A stretch of DNA of 52,389 nucleotides from Paracoccaceae bacterium. GTDB taxonomy: Bacteria > Pseudomonadota > Alphaproteobacteria > Rhodobacterales > Rhodobacteraceae. The first letter of the stretch is position 1. Every line of letters starts with the position of its first letter. Made by a program: the position numbers and the translations under genes. The DNA is taken from contig JAGQRV010000014.1 in NCBI GenBank assembly GCA_020425125.1, positions 1 to 52,389 on the forward strand, written 5' to 3'. The notes beneath the pieces were generated by a model. The model was not told the origin of the DNA. It did no database searches and saw nothing but the letters and a program-made list of their open reading frames with translations. Below, piece after piece: positions 17,523-26,819 of this stretch.

Positions 17523-18791
17523 ATGTATAGGGTCTGGAATTTTGTCGCGAACTATTCGCTTCTCCTGATCGGGGGGGCGCTGCTGGCCCTGATCTGGGCC
17601 AATGTCGATGCAGCCAGCTATCATCACATCGTCGAGTACGTGCTGTGGGACAATGCCCCGATCGGGCACGCCCATATGGATGCCGAGGGGCACGTGCATC
17701 GCACGCTGACGCTGCATTACCTGGTCAACGACCTGCTGATGGCGCTGTTCTTCGCCATTGCGGGCAAGGAGGTCTGGGAAGCGGTGATCCTGAACGAGGG
17801 ATCGCTGCGCGGCGCCAAGGCGGCGACGCCGCTGTTCGCGACCGCGGGCGGGATGCTGGGGCCGATCGCGGTCTACCTCGGGCTGGCGCTGTTTCTGGGC
17901 TCGGACACGTTCAGCGCCGTCCATCGCGGCTGGGCGATTCCCACCGCGACGGATATCGCGTTCTCGTACCTGGTCGGGCGGATCGTCTTCGGCCCGGCAC
18001 ACCCGGCGGTGCGGTTCCTGCTGCTGCTGGCGATCGCCGACGATGCCGGGGGCCTGATCATCCTGGCGATCTTCTATCCCACCGGCGAACTGGCGCCGGC
18101 CTGGCTGCTGCTGTCGTTCGGTGCGGCGCTGGCGGCGTTTTTCTTCTTCAACTGGCTGCCGCGGCGAATGGATCGCGGCGATCAGCTGCGCCGCAATTCC
18201 ACCTGGATGCGGCTGAAGCTGGGGTCCTGGCCCTATATCGTGGCCGGCATCCTGAGCTGGTATGGCTTCATGCGGTCCGGGCTTCACCCGGCACTGGGGC
18301 TGCTGCCGGTGATCCCGGCGATTCCCCATGCCGACCGCGCGTTCGGCATCTTTGCCGCCGCCGAGGAGCATCTGCACGACCTTCTGAACGAGATGGAACA
18401 TGCGCTGAAGATCCCGGTGGAGATCGTGCTGCTGCTGTTTGGCCTGATGAATGCAGGGGTCGAGTTCTCGGCCATCGGCGCGCCGACCTGGCTGGTGCTG
18501 CTCGGCCTCGTGGTCGGCAAGCCCGTCGGCATCTTCGCCTTCGGCTGGCTCGCGGCCTACCCGATGAAGCTGGGCCTGCCACAGGGCATGAAGACCTCGG
18601 ACCTCTTCGTGCTCGGCTGCGTGGCGGCGATCGGGTTCACCGTTGCGCTCTTCGTCGCCTCGGTCGCCTTCCCCGCCGGGGATGTCCAGGATGCCGCCAA
18701 GATGGGCGCGCTGATGAGCTTCGGTGCGGCGGTCCTGTCGATCGTCGCCGGGAAGGTCACGCGGGTCGAGAAGCGGGCGCTGCCGGCCTGA
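17523..18791 (+). CDS. nhaA: Na+/H+ antiporter NhaA
   Basis: A 422-residue inner-membrane antiporter exchanging Na+ for H+. The family's key features are present: ATDIAFSYLVG and LLLLAIADDAGGLIILAIFYP, which carries the paired aspartates that bind Na+ and protons, then the discontinuous-helix regions GLMNAGVEF and VGKPVGIF. About 11-12 helices are predicted. Between helices 1 and 2 is an unusually His-rich loop (GHAHMDAEGHVHR, about residues 47-60), longer than in E. coli NhaA, and a second acidic/His loop lies at about 275-300 (AAAEEHLHDLLNEMEH). The gene is monocistronic with a GGGGGACAGG ribosome site. Confidence 0.92.
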   Translation: MYRVWNFVANYSLLLIGGALLALIWANVDAASYHHIVEYVLWDNAPIGHAHMDAEGHVHRTLTLHYLVNDLLMALFFAIAGKEVWEAVILNEGSLRGAKAATPLFATAGGMLGPIAVYLGLALFLGSDTFSAVHRGWAIPTATDIAFSYLVGRIVFGPAHPAVRFLLLLAIADDAGGLIILAIFYPTGELAPAWLLLSFGAALAAFFFFNWLPRRMDRGDQLRRNSTWMRLKLGSWPYIVAGILSWYGFMRSGLHPALGLLPVIPAIPHADRAFGIFAAAEEHLHDLLNEMEHALKIPVEIVLLLFGLMNAGVEFSAIGAPTWLVLLGLVVGKPVGIFAFGWLAAYPMKLGLPQGMKTSDLFVLGCVAAIGFTVALFVASVAFPAGDVQDAAKMGALMSFGAAVLSIVAGKVTRVEKRALPA

Positions 18792-18884
18792 CCGGCGCGC
18801 CGGCCATGGCAATTTGCTGCGCGGCTGCTATCACGGCAGCCGCGCGGGCAGGTGCCCGGCCGCAGGAACGGAGGGGCGAAGGCC

Positions 18885-19718
18885 ATGAAGGACGTTGAAG
18901 TCGGGAATGTGACGGTCGGCAATGACCGGCCGCTGACGGTGATCGCCGGGCCCTGCCAGCTGGAAAGCCTCGACCACGCGCTGATGATCGCCGAGGAGAT
19001 GAAGGCGATCTGCGAGGGCGCGGGGGCGGGCTACATCTTCAAGGCGTCCTACGACAAGGCGAACCGGACCTCGCTCGAAGGCCGGCGCGGGATGGGGATC
19101 GAGGCCGGTCTCGGCGTACTGGGCGAAGTGCGGTCTCGGCTCGACGTGCCGGTGCTGACCGACGTGCACACCGCCGAGCAGTGCCAGCGCGCCGCGGAGG
19201 TCGTGGACGTGATCCAGATTCCGGCCTTCCTCTGCCGGCAGACCGACCTGCTGATCGCCGCCGGCGAGACCGGTGCGGCGGTCAATGTCAAGAAGGGCCA
19301 GTTCCTGGCGCCCTGGGACATGGCGAACGTGGTCGCGAAGATCGAGTCGACCGGAAACCGGCGCCTGCTTCTGACCGAGCGCGGCGTCAGCTTCGGCTAC
19401 AACACGCTGGTCGCCGACATGCGCAGCCTGCCGACGATGATGAAGACCGGCTATCCGGTGGTGATGGACGCGACGCATTCGGTGCAGCAGCCGGGCGGTC
19501 TGGGCGGCGCTTCGGGCGGGCAGCGCGAGTTCGCGCCGGTGATGGCGCGGGCGGCGGTGAGCCTGGGAATTGCGGCCGTCTTCATCGAGACCCACGAGGC
19601 GCCGGATACCGCGCCGTCGGACGGGCCGAACATGATCCCGCTGGCACGGATGCGGGCGCTGGTGACGTCGCTGATGGCGTTCGACGCGCTGGCCAAGACC
19701 GACCCGGTGCGGGTCTGA
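18885..19718 (+). CDS. kdsA: 3-deoxy-8-phosphooctulonate synthase (KDO-8-P synthase)
   Basis: A 277-residue enzyme condensing phosphoenolpyruvate with arabinose-5-phosphate to give KDO-8-phosphate for lipid A core synthesis in the cytoplasm. Signatures: VIAGPCQLES (about residues 17-26), FKASYDKANRTS, the VLTDVHTAEQC loop, IPAFLCRQTDLL and MDATHSVQQPGG. The Cys in GPCQLES corresponds to the metal-ligand position of the metal-dependent class of this enzyme. The ATG at 18885 follows GGAGGGG by 8 bases and fits the family length; an in-frame GTG 33 bases earlier is rejected. Confidence 0.95.
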   Translation: MKDVEVGNVTVGNDRPLTVIAGPCQLESLDHALMIAEEMKAICEGAGAGYIFKASYDKANRTSLEGRRGMGIEAGLGVLGEVRSRLDVPVLTDVHTAEQCQRAAEVVDVIQIPAFLCRQTDLLIAAGETGAAVNVKKGQFLAPWDMANVVAKIESTGNRRLLLTERGVSFGYNTLVADMRSLPTMMKTGYPVVMDATHSVQQPGGLGGASGGQREFAPVMARAAVSLGIAAVFIETHEAPDTAPSDGPNMIPLARMRALVTSLMAFDALAKTDPVRV

Positions 19719-19810
19719 GTCGACGGGTCGGGGCAGGGCAGGCGCAGGGAATTTTTGGCGCCCGGCCTCTTGCGCTTCGCACCGCCGGATCGTAATACCC
19801 CGCGCACCGT

Positions 19811-19885
19811 TGGGGTGTAGCCAAGTGGTAAGGCAGCGGTTTTTGGTACCGTGTACCGTAGGTTCGAATCCTACCACCCCAGCCA
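19811..19885 (+). tRNA. tRNA-Gln (anticodon TTG)
   Basis: A 75-base tRNA with encoded CCA. The acceptor stem is TGGGGTG/CACCCCA, followed by discriminator G and CCA. The anticodon stem is GCGGT/ACCGT around the 7-base loop TTTTGGT, giving anticodon TTG. The T arm has the GGTTCGAATCC core. The mobile-DNA zone begins just downstream with a serine recombinase whose stop codon is 180 bases away, so the 3' end of this tRNA is a natural suspect for the integration site. Confidence 0.96.
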
Positions 19886-20065
19886 CGCAGTCCGCGTCTC
19901 CTGGAGCACGCGGCGGGCAGGGCGAGGATCTCCCTGAATTCCGAGGGTTGGCGCGCTCGCAGCGGCGCGCGGCGGTCTCCGGTGCGCGCTGTTTCGGCCG
20001 GTTTGGCCCGGTGTCTCAGTTCCGCTCTGTTCCGGTAGCCGGTTGGCTGGGCGGGCTGGGTGCGG

Positions 20066-21739
20066 TCAGCCCAGGGTGTCGAAGAGCCGGCGCTGGTCCG
20101 GCCAGGACTCGGGCACGCCCTGCTTGATCAGCAGGTCCGAGGTCAGTCCGGCGGGCTGGCGGCCGTCGAGGATCCGGGCCGCGAGGTCTGGGGCGAGGAA
20201 GGCGAGTTCGACCAGCTGCATCACGCGGCGCTTCGAGGTCCCGGCGCGGGCCGCGATCTCGGCATAGCTGCGGCCGGCGCGCAGCTCGGCGAACCAGGCG
20301 TGCGCGCGGGCGAGGTTGCGGATCAGCGTTGCGTCCGGCGATGCCGCGGGATCGCCGAGGATCAGCTTGCGCTCGACGCCGCGGCGGCGGCTGCGGAACG
20401 GTGCGCTGAGGCTGAGGCGGTCGGCATCGAGCGCGCCGGGGACGAGCCCGATCGCGACAGCGAGGCGGACCGGGCTGAGCCGGACGGCGATGCTCGCGGG
20501 TGCGATGTCCACGCGGTCGACCAGGGCGAGGAGGGCGGGGGTCTCCCATTCGGTGGCTGGTTCGCCTGCGGTCCGAAGCACCGCCGGGTTGCCGCCGGCA
20601 CCGCGTCCGGTACCGTCGCCATCCCGGGTGGCATCCGGAAGCCATGCGCGGTCGGTGACGCGGTCGCAGATCAGCCCGGCGATCTGGCGCTCGAGCTCCG
20701 CGGCCGGCAGGCGCCAGCCGGTCCCGTGCGGATCCCCGGATCCGCGGACGAGACGGCTCGAGACGTAGTAGCGCAGCCGCTTGCCCTGCTTCGTCCTGGT
20801 GTGCGACGGCGTCAGCCGGTCGCTGGTTTCGTCGAAGACCTTTCCGACCAGCGGCGCGGTCAGCGCATGGCGCCGGTCGAGCCCGCCGCGTCCGCTGCGC
20901 CGGCGCGCCGCGCCGTCCTGCAGCCGCCGCTGTACCTCGTCCCAGGTCTCGGGCGCGATGATCGCCGGGTGCTGGCCCGGATGAACCGCGCGCTTGTGCC
21001 GGATTCGGCCGGCATAGATCGGGTTTGACAGGATGTGGTGGATGTGGCCGCGGTCGAACGGCCGGCCGCCGCTGCGGCGGCCATCCGGCGCGGTGCGCCG
21101 CCGGGTGCGGAGGCCGAGCCGGTCGGCGTGGTCCCTGACCGCCAGGATCGTGCCGTGCTGCAGGTAGAGATCGTAGAGCCGCCGGACCGTCTCGGCCTCC
21201 GCCGGAACGATCGTCAGGCTGCGGCCCGCGGGCGTGTAGCCCAGCGGCACGTTGCCGCCCATCCAGAGCCCCTTCCGCTTCGAGGCGGCGATCTTGTCGC
21301 GGATCCGCTCGGCGGTGACCTCGCGTTCGAACTGGGCGAAGCTGAGCAGCATGTTGAGCGTCAGCCGGCCCATCGAGGTGGCGGTGTTGAAGGACTGGGT
21401 GACCGAGACGAAAGAGGCGCCGGCGGCGTCGAGCCGGTCGACGATCCGGGCGAAATCGGCCAGCGCGCGGGTCAGCCGGTCGATCTTGTAGACCACGATC
21501 CGGTCGACCCGGCCGGCATCCACGTCGGCGAGCAGGCGCTGCAGGGCGGGCCGCTCCAGCGTGCCGCCCGAGAGCCCGCCATCGTCGTAGGCGTCCGGCA
21601 GCAGCACCCAGCCCTCGGCCTTCTGGCTCAGGACGAACGCCGCGCAGGCCTCCCGCTGGGCATGCAGCGAGTTGAACTCCTGCTCCAGCCCGTCCTCGGA
21701 GCTCTTCCGCGTGTAGATCGCGCAGCGGGTCCTCTGCAT
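20066..21739 (-). CDS. large serine recombinase
   Basis: A 557-residue site-specific recombinase. The N-terminal resolvase domain starts at residue 1 (RCAIYTRKSSEDGLEQEFNS, with the nucleophilic Ser in the TRKSS motif) and includes YDDGGLSGGTLERPALQRLL, YKIDRLTRALADF and FAQFEREVTAERIRDKI. A recombinase domain (about 160-270) and a C-terminal DNA-binding region without an obvious long coiled coil follow. Such enzymes integrate and excise phages or genomic islands. The ATG overlaps the stop codon of the DUF2924 gene (TGATG), implying translational coupling. The frame is open further upstream, but the resolvase domain begins exactly at this Met. Confidence 0.9.
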   Translation of the reverse strand: MQRTRCAIYTRKSSEDGLEQEFNSLHAQREACAAFVLSQKAEGWVLLPDAYDDGGLSGGTLERPALQRLLADVDAGRVDRIVVYKIDRLTRALADFARIVDRLDAAGASFVSVTQSFNTATSMGRLTLNMLLSFAQFEREVTAERIRDKIAASKRKGLWMGGNVPLGYTPAGRSLTIVPAEAETVRRLYDLYLQHGTILAVRDHADRLGLRTRRRTAPDGRRSGGRPFDRGHIHHILSNPIYAGRIRHKRAVHPGQHPAIIAPETWDEVQRRLQDGAARRRSGRGGLDRRHALTAPLVGKVFDETSDRLTPSHTRTKQGKRLRYYVSSRLVRGSGDPHGTGWRLPAAELERQIAGLICDRVTDRAWLPDATRDGDGTGRGAGGNPAVLRTAGEPATEWETPALLALVDRVDIAPASIAVRLSPVRLAVAIGLVPGALDADRLSLSAPFRSRRRGVERKLILGDPAASPDATLIRNLARAHAWFAELRAGRSYAEIAARAGTSKRRVMQLVELAFLAPDLAARILDGRQPAGLTSDLLIKQGVPESWPDQRRLFDTLG

Positions 21740-22245
21740 CAGCCGTCGGCTTTCCGGCGCCGCAGGCCGAAGAAGCGCGGCCCCGACCAGGGCGTGCCGG
21801 TGATCCGCCTTGCGATCGCCGAGAGCGAGCGGAAGCTGCGGCCGTCGAAGCGGAAGCCGTCCTCCAGAACCTCGACATGATGGATGCGCCCGTTCCATTC
21901 GCGGGCCAGCAGCGTTCCGGGAGCCAGGGATGCGGCCGGCTGCGTCCGGCCGCTGCCGCCGGGGCCGATCAGGTCGAGGCGCTTCCCGAGGCTCCTCGGA
22001 AAGCCACCCGCGGCGGCGCACTGGCGCTGCCAGGCCAGCGCCTTCGCCAGGAACCGCTCCGACAGGTAGGGGTGCGGCGGCGTGCCGAACGCCGCCGCCC
22101 ACTCCGCGCGCAGCGCCGCGCGATCCGGCCGCGTCGCTGCATCAGCCGGCGTTCCGGTCCCGCCACCGGTCGCGCCACCGCGCCGCGACTCGTCCCGTTG
22201 CGCGAGCTCCGGGGTCCCGTCCGCCCGTTGCTTCATTCCATCCAT
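21739..22245 (-). CDS. DUF2924 domain protein coupled to the serine recombinase
   Basis: A 168-residue protein. The DUF2924 core covers about residues 40-165: LRAEWAAAFGTPPHPYLSERFLAKALAWQRQ, then LAPGTLLAREWNGRIHHVEVLEDGFRFDGRSFRSLSAIARRITGTPWSGPRFFGLRR. This small domain is very often encoded directly upstream of serine recombinases in alphaproteobacterial islands and prophages. The last segment resembles DNA-binding domains found in some nucleases, so a recombination accessory factor is plausible but untested. The N-terminal 40 residues are low-complexity Gly/Thr/Ala/Arg. Confidence 0.85.
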   Translation of the reverse strand: MDGMKQRADGTPELAQRDESRRGGATGGGTGTPADAATRPDRAALRAEWAAAFGTPPHPYLSERFLAKALAWQRQCAAAGGFPRSLGKRLDLIGPGGSGRTQPAASLAPGTLLAREWNGRIHHVEVLEDGFRFDGRSFRSLSAIARRITGTPWSGPRFFGLRRRKADG

Positions 22246-23146
22246 GTCGGCCTCCTCTCGAGGTCAGGCAGGCGCCAACCCGCACCCTGTCACCGCCAGC
22301 AGCCCGGGTTCTCGACCGGCGGAACGCAGCCACCTCCGAAGCGGCGTCGCATCCGCCACAGACACGCTCTTCCCTGCCGCGAAGTCCACCGGAAGAGAGC
22401 GCCCGGATTGTGGATCGGCGCGTAGTCGGGAGCGATCTCACACGCAGCCGCCGCGCGGTTTGCTTCAGCCCCATGCCGGACAAAAGGCATGGTCACCCGG
22501 ACGCGCGTCGCGCGGACCCGGGACCGCGAAGGCCAGTTCCGGCACCTGCGTGAACCATCGGGCTCCGGACTGGCCGCGGCCAAAGTACAGACCTGCGCAA
22601 CGAAGGTTTGGCAGGTCTGTACGGGGAGGGGCGGCATGGGCACGGGACCCACATCGGCACGGAGGGAAGCGGAGCGCCGTCCAGACGGCCCCGGATCGTC
22701 GGAGACGGGCGCAGACCGGCGGAGCGACGCGGAGAGCCACACGGGGCGCCGGAGAGGCCCGCAGTCGCCAAACACACCCCATCGCCCCTCACGCCCCGGC
22801 ACTGCGCCTGGTGGCCTACGAACGGGTTGTCTAATCGCGGCTCCTTCGTCAACAGCCTGCTGCTTTCTGTCTCGTGGCACGCGGAACTTCTCGGTCCGCT
22901 GCGTTCCAAGATGAGCAAAGTGCATGGCCGGGGTCAGGGTTGTCTCCGCGGTCAGTGAAAGCACTGCCGCACGATGAATTTCGAGACGGACCCCGCTTTG
23001 TCTCCAAGCGCAATTCGCCGGTGGACGATTGCACCTCTCGTAACGCGGTGGTCCTGTCTCACGTCCCGGTGGACGCACCCGCAGCTCGTGGGCAGCGGAT
23101 CCCTCAACAACCTCCTACTGTCTGGCAGCCGGCTTCTCGTCTTGCT
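22246..23146. other. gene-poor stretch of about 0.9 kb inside the mobile zone
   Basis: Several open frames cross this stretch on both strands, but all are Arg/Pro/Ser-rich with no recognisable domain, and they shadow one another. I see no supportable gene. It contains the 12-bp inverted repeat at 22585-22622. Two loosely similar segments (near 22852 and 23104, about 16 of 20 bases alike) may be leftovers of IS ends. Confidence 0.5.
22585..22622. repeat. perfect 12-bp inverted repeat with 14-base spacer
   Basis: GTACAGACCTGC at 22585-22596 is mirrored exactly by GCAGGTCTGTAC at 22611-22622. The spacer is asymmetric (gcaacgaaggtttg). No T-run follows either arm, so an intrinsic terminator is unlikely. 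It lies about 340 bases upstream of the DUF2924-recombinase pair and could be its operator, a recombination or crossover site, or a remnant of a mobile end. Confidence 0.55.
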
Positions 23147-23695
23147 TCATGCTGGCACGACCCTCTCTGCCTCGAAAGGCCGCCCGCTCCGCCACATGGC
23201 GTGCAACACCACCGCCAGTTTGCGCGTGACAGCCACATTCGCCCGCTTGAACCCGATCCGCTCGCGCAATCTGAGACCCCAGCGGCGAAGCGCGCTGTCG
23301 GCGCGTGCCCGCGTCAGGATGTGGGCGGCCGCTTCATAGAGGTACGATCTCAGCAGCTTGTCCCCTTGCCGGGATATCCTGCCCTGAAGATTGATGGTGC
23401 CCGACTGGTAGCGCCTTGGTGTCAAGCCAATCCAGGCCGCTGCGGTCCGCCCTGACCGGAACGTCGCCGCATCGCCGATGGCCCCAACAAAACTCAAGGC
23501 GGTCAGATAGCCGACCCCAGGGGCGGTCATCATCAACTGGCATCTCGGATCGGCGCGCACCGCGCCGCGGATTGCCTGCTCATGGCGCGCAACCTGTGCT
23601 CTTGCCGCGCGCCAGGATTCCAACAGAGGGCGGACGATCACATCGAGATCAGAACGCGAGTCAAGATGGACGAGCACGCGGCGCTCGAAGGCCTT
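23147..23695 (-). pseudogene. IS110-family transposase remnant, C-terminal half only
   Basis: About 180 codons of a Transposase_20 (IS116/IS110/IS902) domain: MTAPGVGYLTALSFVGAIGDAATFRSGRTAAAWIGLTPRRYQSGTINLQGRISRQGDKLLRSYLYEAA, ending normally. The serine nucleophile region (RYQSGT) is present, but the RuvC-like DEDD half is absent: upstream of the KAFERR-type sequence near 23695 the similarity stops and unrelated DNA begins. It cannot encode an active transposase by itself. It differs clearly in sequence from the neighbouring intact IS110 copy, so it is an older, separate element. Confidence 0.8.
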
Positions 23696-23971
23696 GGCCC
23701 CTCCATTTCCGATGCCTGTGGATCGGCCCTTTAATTGCGGGTCTTGGTCAAGCCTGTTTTTCTGTCCTGTGCCGGGGTCATGGTCCTTTTCGAGGTCATG
23801 GCCTCATGTTGATGTTCGGGTCGGGTGCCTTCAGCGTATGGAGCGCAGGTATGGAGCGCAGGTACCTTATAGGTCTGCAGCCGATCCAACGAGGTCACCG
23901 CAACCACCGTCCCGGAGGAACATCACAGGTCTGGCGTCAGCCCTGCGATCTCTGGGTCGGATCCGTGTCAG

Positions 23972-25000
23972 TCATGCCGGCCGTTCGTTGCCCCATTCGA
24001 AGACCGTCCCGTCGACCCAGATGCAGTGAAGGATCACAGCCAGCTTCCGGGCGACGGCGACCTGGGCCTTCTTCATGCCGTTGCGCTTGGCAAGGCGCAG
24101 GCCCCATGCTTTCAGCGCACACCACCGCTTGGTCCGATGCAGCAGGACGCTGGCCGCCTCGAACAGATAGGTCCTCAGCAGCCGGTCGCCCCATCGTGAG
24201 ACTCGGCCATTCGTATCGGTCTCGCCGGACTGCTTCCGGCGCGGGGTCAGGCCGAGGTGAGCGCCGACCGTCGCCGCACTCTTGAAGCGCGATGGATCGT
24301 CGATCGTGTGGCGGAAGGTGAGCGCCGTCACCACGCCGATCCCCGGCACCGTCATCAGCCGGCGGGTGGTGTCGTCGTCCCTGGCGAGTCGGCGGACCTT
24401 CCGATCGAGCCCATCGAGTTCGCCGCAGACTTGTGCGTGGATGGAGAGCAGCGGCAGCAGCGCCGGCCACAGGCTATGTCCTTCGCCAGACAGATCTTCC
24501 ACACGGTGCCGGAACTGCCCGCCGATCGAGCGGGGGAAGATCAGTCCGCACTCCTTGAGCATGGCGCGCATCTGATTTTCGAGGTCTCGCCGGATCCGCA
24601 CCAGACGCGACCGGGTGATCAGAAGCGAACGGGCCTGCTGGCTGGCCTCGCTCTTCACCGCGACCTCGCGATACCAGCCGATCCGAACCAAGTCAGCTAG
24701 CCCGCGCGCGTCGTTCTCGTCGCTCTTGTTCATCCGCACCGAGAGCGCGGCATGGGCGTGGCGGGCGTCGATGCAGACCACCGGCAGGCCGATCCGCCGG
24801 AGTTCGTGCCACAGCCAGCTCGACATGGCACCGGTCTCAAAGCCGACGCGTGCGGCATGCGGTGCCTTCTTGCCCAACATCGCTGCCAAGGCGCCGGGGT
24901 CGGAGGCCACGCGACCTTGATAGATGGGCCGACCAGTCTCATCCACGACACAGACGGCTGTCTCCTTCTGCGACACGTCCAGTCCGACATACTGTTTCAT
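23972..25000 (-). CDS. IS110-family transposase, apparently intact
   Basis: A 342-residue transposase with both family domains. The N-terminal DEDD RuvC-like part has [29 protein letters not shown] and [17 protein letters not shown]. The C-terminal Transposase_20 part has [21 protein letters not shown] and [32 protein letters not shown], with the serine in QSG. Known IS110 elements use a structured non-coding RNA (bridge RNA) encoded next to the gene to choose target and donor. Only about 113 bases separate this start codon from the ISL3 terminal repeat, so its upstream RNA region may have been interrupted. No inverted terminal repeats are expected for this family. Confidence 0.9.
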   Translation of the reverse strand: MKQYVGLDVSQKETAVCVVDETGRPIYQGRVASDPGALAAMLGKKAPHAARVGFETGAMSSWLWHELRRIGLPVVCIDARHAHAALSVRMNKSDENDARGLADLVRIGWYREVAVKSEASQQARSLLITRSRLVRIRRDLENQMRAMLKECGLIFPRSIGGQFRHRVEDLSGEGHSLWPALLPLLSIHAQVCGELDGLDRKVRRLARDDDTTRRLMTVPGIGVVTALTFRHTIDDPSRFKSAATVGAHLGLTPRRKQSGETDTNGRVSRWGDRLLRTYLFEAASVLLHRTKRWCALKAWGLRLAKRNGMKKAQVAVARKLAVILHCIWVDGTVFEWGNERPA

Positions 25001-25113
25001 TGTTGTATCCTCGATTGGCGTTTTATCTCGTCTATCGTGGCAAAGCCGCTGGTCATGGGAAGTGCCGCCAGCAATTACTTCATCGTATGGAAAAAGGACC
25101 CCGTATTGGGGTG

Positions 25114-25136
25114 ATCGGCTTCCAAAAGGGGCTCTG
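25114..25136 (+). repeat. left terminal inverted repeat of the ISL3 element
   Basis: Begins ATCGGCTTCC and ends GGGGCTCTG. Compared with the right-hand copy read in the opposite direction it has three mismatches, all in the middle. Confidence 0.75.
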
Positions 25137-25169
25137 ACTCACTCTCGGTGCATCTATCCGAAACCTCTC

Positions 25170-26729
25170 TCATGTCGCGGCTACAACGCGGGCTTTGAGC
25201 AGCTCGATGTTGGCGCGACCATACATCTGACGTTTCAGCGTCTTCAGGCGATTGATCTGTCCCTCCGTATGCCCGTTCGACCACGGCTCTCGAAGCGCAG
25301 CCGCGACCGCGCAATAGTCCTTGCGTAGCCCGCGGGCGAATGGCGCCAGGATGCTCGCCTCTGCATCGTCGAGCCAAGCGGCGAGGGTTTCATCCCTGCC
25401 ATCGGTGCGCACCATTTCCGTGAACCTGTCGGTCAACTCGCGGGCAGTTGCGAGGGCTGGCATCGCGGCTTCCACCTGAGCCACCTGGATCGCGTCGGCC
25501 CTGGACAGGTGATCTCGTGCCGTGGTGAGGAGGCGGGCGATCTTGCGGGCTGACGGGGATTTACCTGTTGCGGAGAGTCCCGCGCTTTCGGCCCGGCGCT
25601 GACGGGTGGCCCATTCCCCTATGACGCGAAGACTGCCGCCGAAGCCTTCGCTTCGGAGACGGCGCCAAAGCTCGGCTCCGTTCTGGCACCCGCCTGTCCA
25701 TTCCTGGTCCAGCCGCGGCAGCCACGGCGTCAGGCTGCTCTCGCGAAACCGAAACACATCCTCGCGCTCGCCACGCACGATGCGGCGGACCAGCCCGCGG
25801 CTCAAGCCGGTTGCACGGACGATCCGCTTGATGGGAACGCCCTCGTCGGCCATCGTCCGAACCATCCTGTTGGTCGCCTGACGGCGCTGAAACCCTTCAT
25901 ATTGCAACCTTTCCGCCGCCGTCAGCAAAGCGGGGTCCAGTGTTGCCACTCCGATGGCCTTGCGGATCGCTGGCATGCTTCGTTGGACCGCCAGAAGGAA
26001 AGCTGCGCTGACGTTCTCGAGCAGATGCCAGCGATCCGCAACCTGTACCGCATCCGGCAATGCACGGGAGACGGCGCCACCGTAGCCGCCGTTGCGGTCA
26101 CGAGCGACAATCTCGATCCGGGGATGGGCACGGAGCCAGGCTTCCACCGTCGCAGGCTCGCGGTCGGGCAGCAGATCGATCACCCGCCGTCTCTCAAGAT
26201 CGCAGATCAGCGTTCCGTAGCGCTGGCCGCGCCGCCAGGCCCAGTCATCGATCCCCACAACGCGGGGTTCGTCGATCGACTGCTCTGCCGAGTTCCGGAC
26301 GCTGCGAAGGAAAGTATCTTTGCTCGCCGGCAACAAGAGGCGTCCGGCCAGCGCCTGCGCCGGGCGTCCGCCAAGCGCAAGCCCCAGATGCCGAACCAAT
26401 CCTTGCAGCCGCGCCGTGCGTCGCGCGTATGGTCGCGTGATGCTGGCTGGAAGCCGCTCTGCAAAGATCCGGATGCGGCAGTGAGCGGACCGGCAGCGGA
26501 AGCGTCGAACCGACAACACCAATTCGACGACGCGACCATGCGCAGGCAAATCCGCCAATCGGCGCCGATACCAGCTATGGACATGGCGCGAAGCCGTGCC
26601 ACAGCACGGACAAGTCGCCGAGGTCTCAGGCGAATGCGCATGGATCAGGATCGTCTCTCCAATCAGCTCGATCTGATCGACATTCAGGCCGGCGGGCAGC
26701 AAGCCCTGTCGAGAATTCCATGACGCCAT
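25170..26729 (-). CDS. ISL3-family transposase
   Basis: A 519-residue transposase. Near the N-terminus is a zinc-finger-like region ([29 protein letters not shown]), then the DDE catalytic core of the ISL3 family ([57 protein letters not shown]). A helix-turn-helix insertion ([26 protein letters not shown]) and the closing [26 protein letters not shown], which carries the catalytic Glu, follow. The frame is open to 26777, but the ATG at 26729 follows GGAGGAGG with a 6-base gap and is the likely start. It appears intact. Confidence 0.92.
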   Translation of the reverse strand: MASWNSRQGLLPAGLNVDQIELIGETILIHAHSPETSATCPCCGTASRHVHSWYRRRLADLPAHGRVVELVLSVRRFRCRSAHCRIRIFAERLPASITRPYARRTARLQGLVRHLGLALGGRPAQALAGRLLLPASKDTFLRSVRNSAEQSIDEPRVVGIDDWAWRRGQRYGTLICDLERRRVIDLLPDREPATVEAWLRAHPRIEIVARDRNGGYGGAVSRALPDAVQVADRWHLLENVSAAFLLAVQRSMPAIRKAIGVATLDPALLTAAERLQYEGFQRRQATNRMVRTMADEGVPIKRIVRATGLSRGLVRRIVRGEREDVFRFRESSLTPWLPRLDQEWTGGCQNGAELWRRLRSEGFGGSLRVIGEWATRQRRAESAGLSATGKSPSARKIARLLTTARDHLSRADAIQVAQVEAAMPALATARELTDRFTEMVRTDGRDETLAAWLDDAEASILAPFARGLRKDYCAVAAALREPWSNGHTEGQINRLKTLKRQMYGRANIELLKARVVAAT

Positions 26730-26796
26730 CGGCAACCTCCTCCAAAGTTTACCAAAATATAGCGTCATAGGCCGCATACCTGCACCAAATCGGCGA

Positions 26797-26819
26797 CAGA
26801 GCCCCGATTGGATGCCGAT
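26797..26819 (-). repeat. right terminal inverted repeat of the ISL3 element
   Basis: Read on the minus strand it begins ATCGGCATCC and ends GGGGCTCTG, pairing with the left copy at 20 of 23 bases. It lies 68 bases upstream of the transposase start. Confidence 0.75.

Larger units (their letters stand above)
25114..26819 (-). mobile_element. ISL3-family insertion sequence
   Basis: The element is bounded by imperfect 23-bp terminal inverted repeats at 25114-25136 and 26797-26819 that match at 20 of 23 positions (both end in GGGGCTCTG, reading inward). It encodes one transposase on the minus strand. I see no convincing 8-bp target duplication: the outer flanks read gggtgatc-type on the left and gattatgg-type on the right, so the exact ends could be a base or two off, or the flanks have been rearranged. 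Confidence 0.75.

Noticed and set aside
18793-18804. GC palindrome CCGGCGCGCCGG after nhaA
   Set aside because: Short self-complementary GC words are common at this base composition and no T-tract follows.
19861-19890. Second copy of the tRNA-Gln 3' end as an attachment site
   Set aside because: I found no repeat of this sequence elsewhere in the window; it may lie outside or not exist.
22290-23078. 262-residue minus-strand frame and overlapping frames in the gap
   Set aside because: Arg/Pro/Ser-rich, mutually overlapping on both strands, no good ribosome site or domain.
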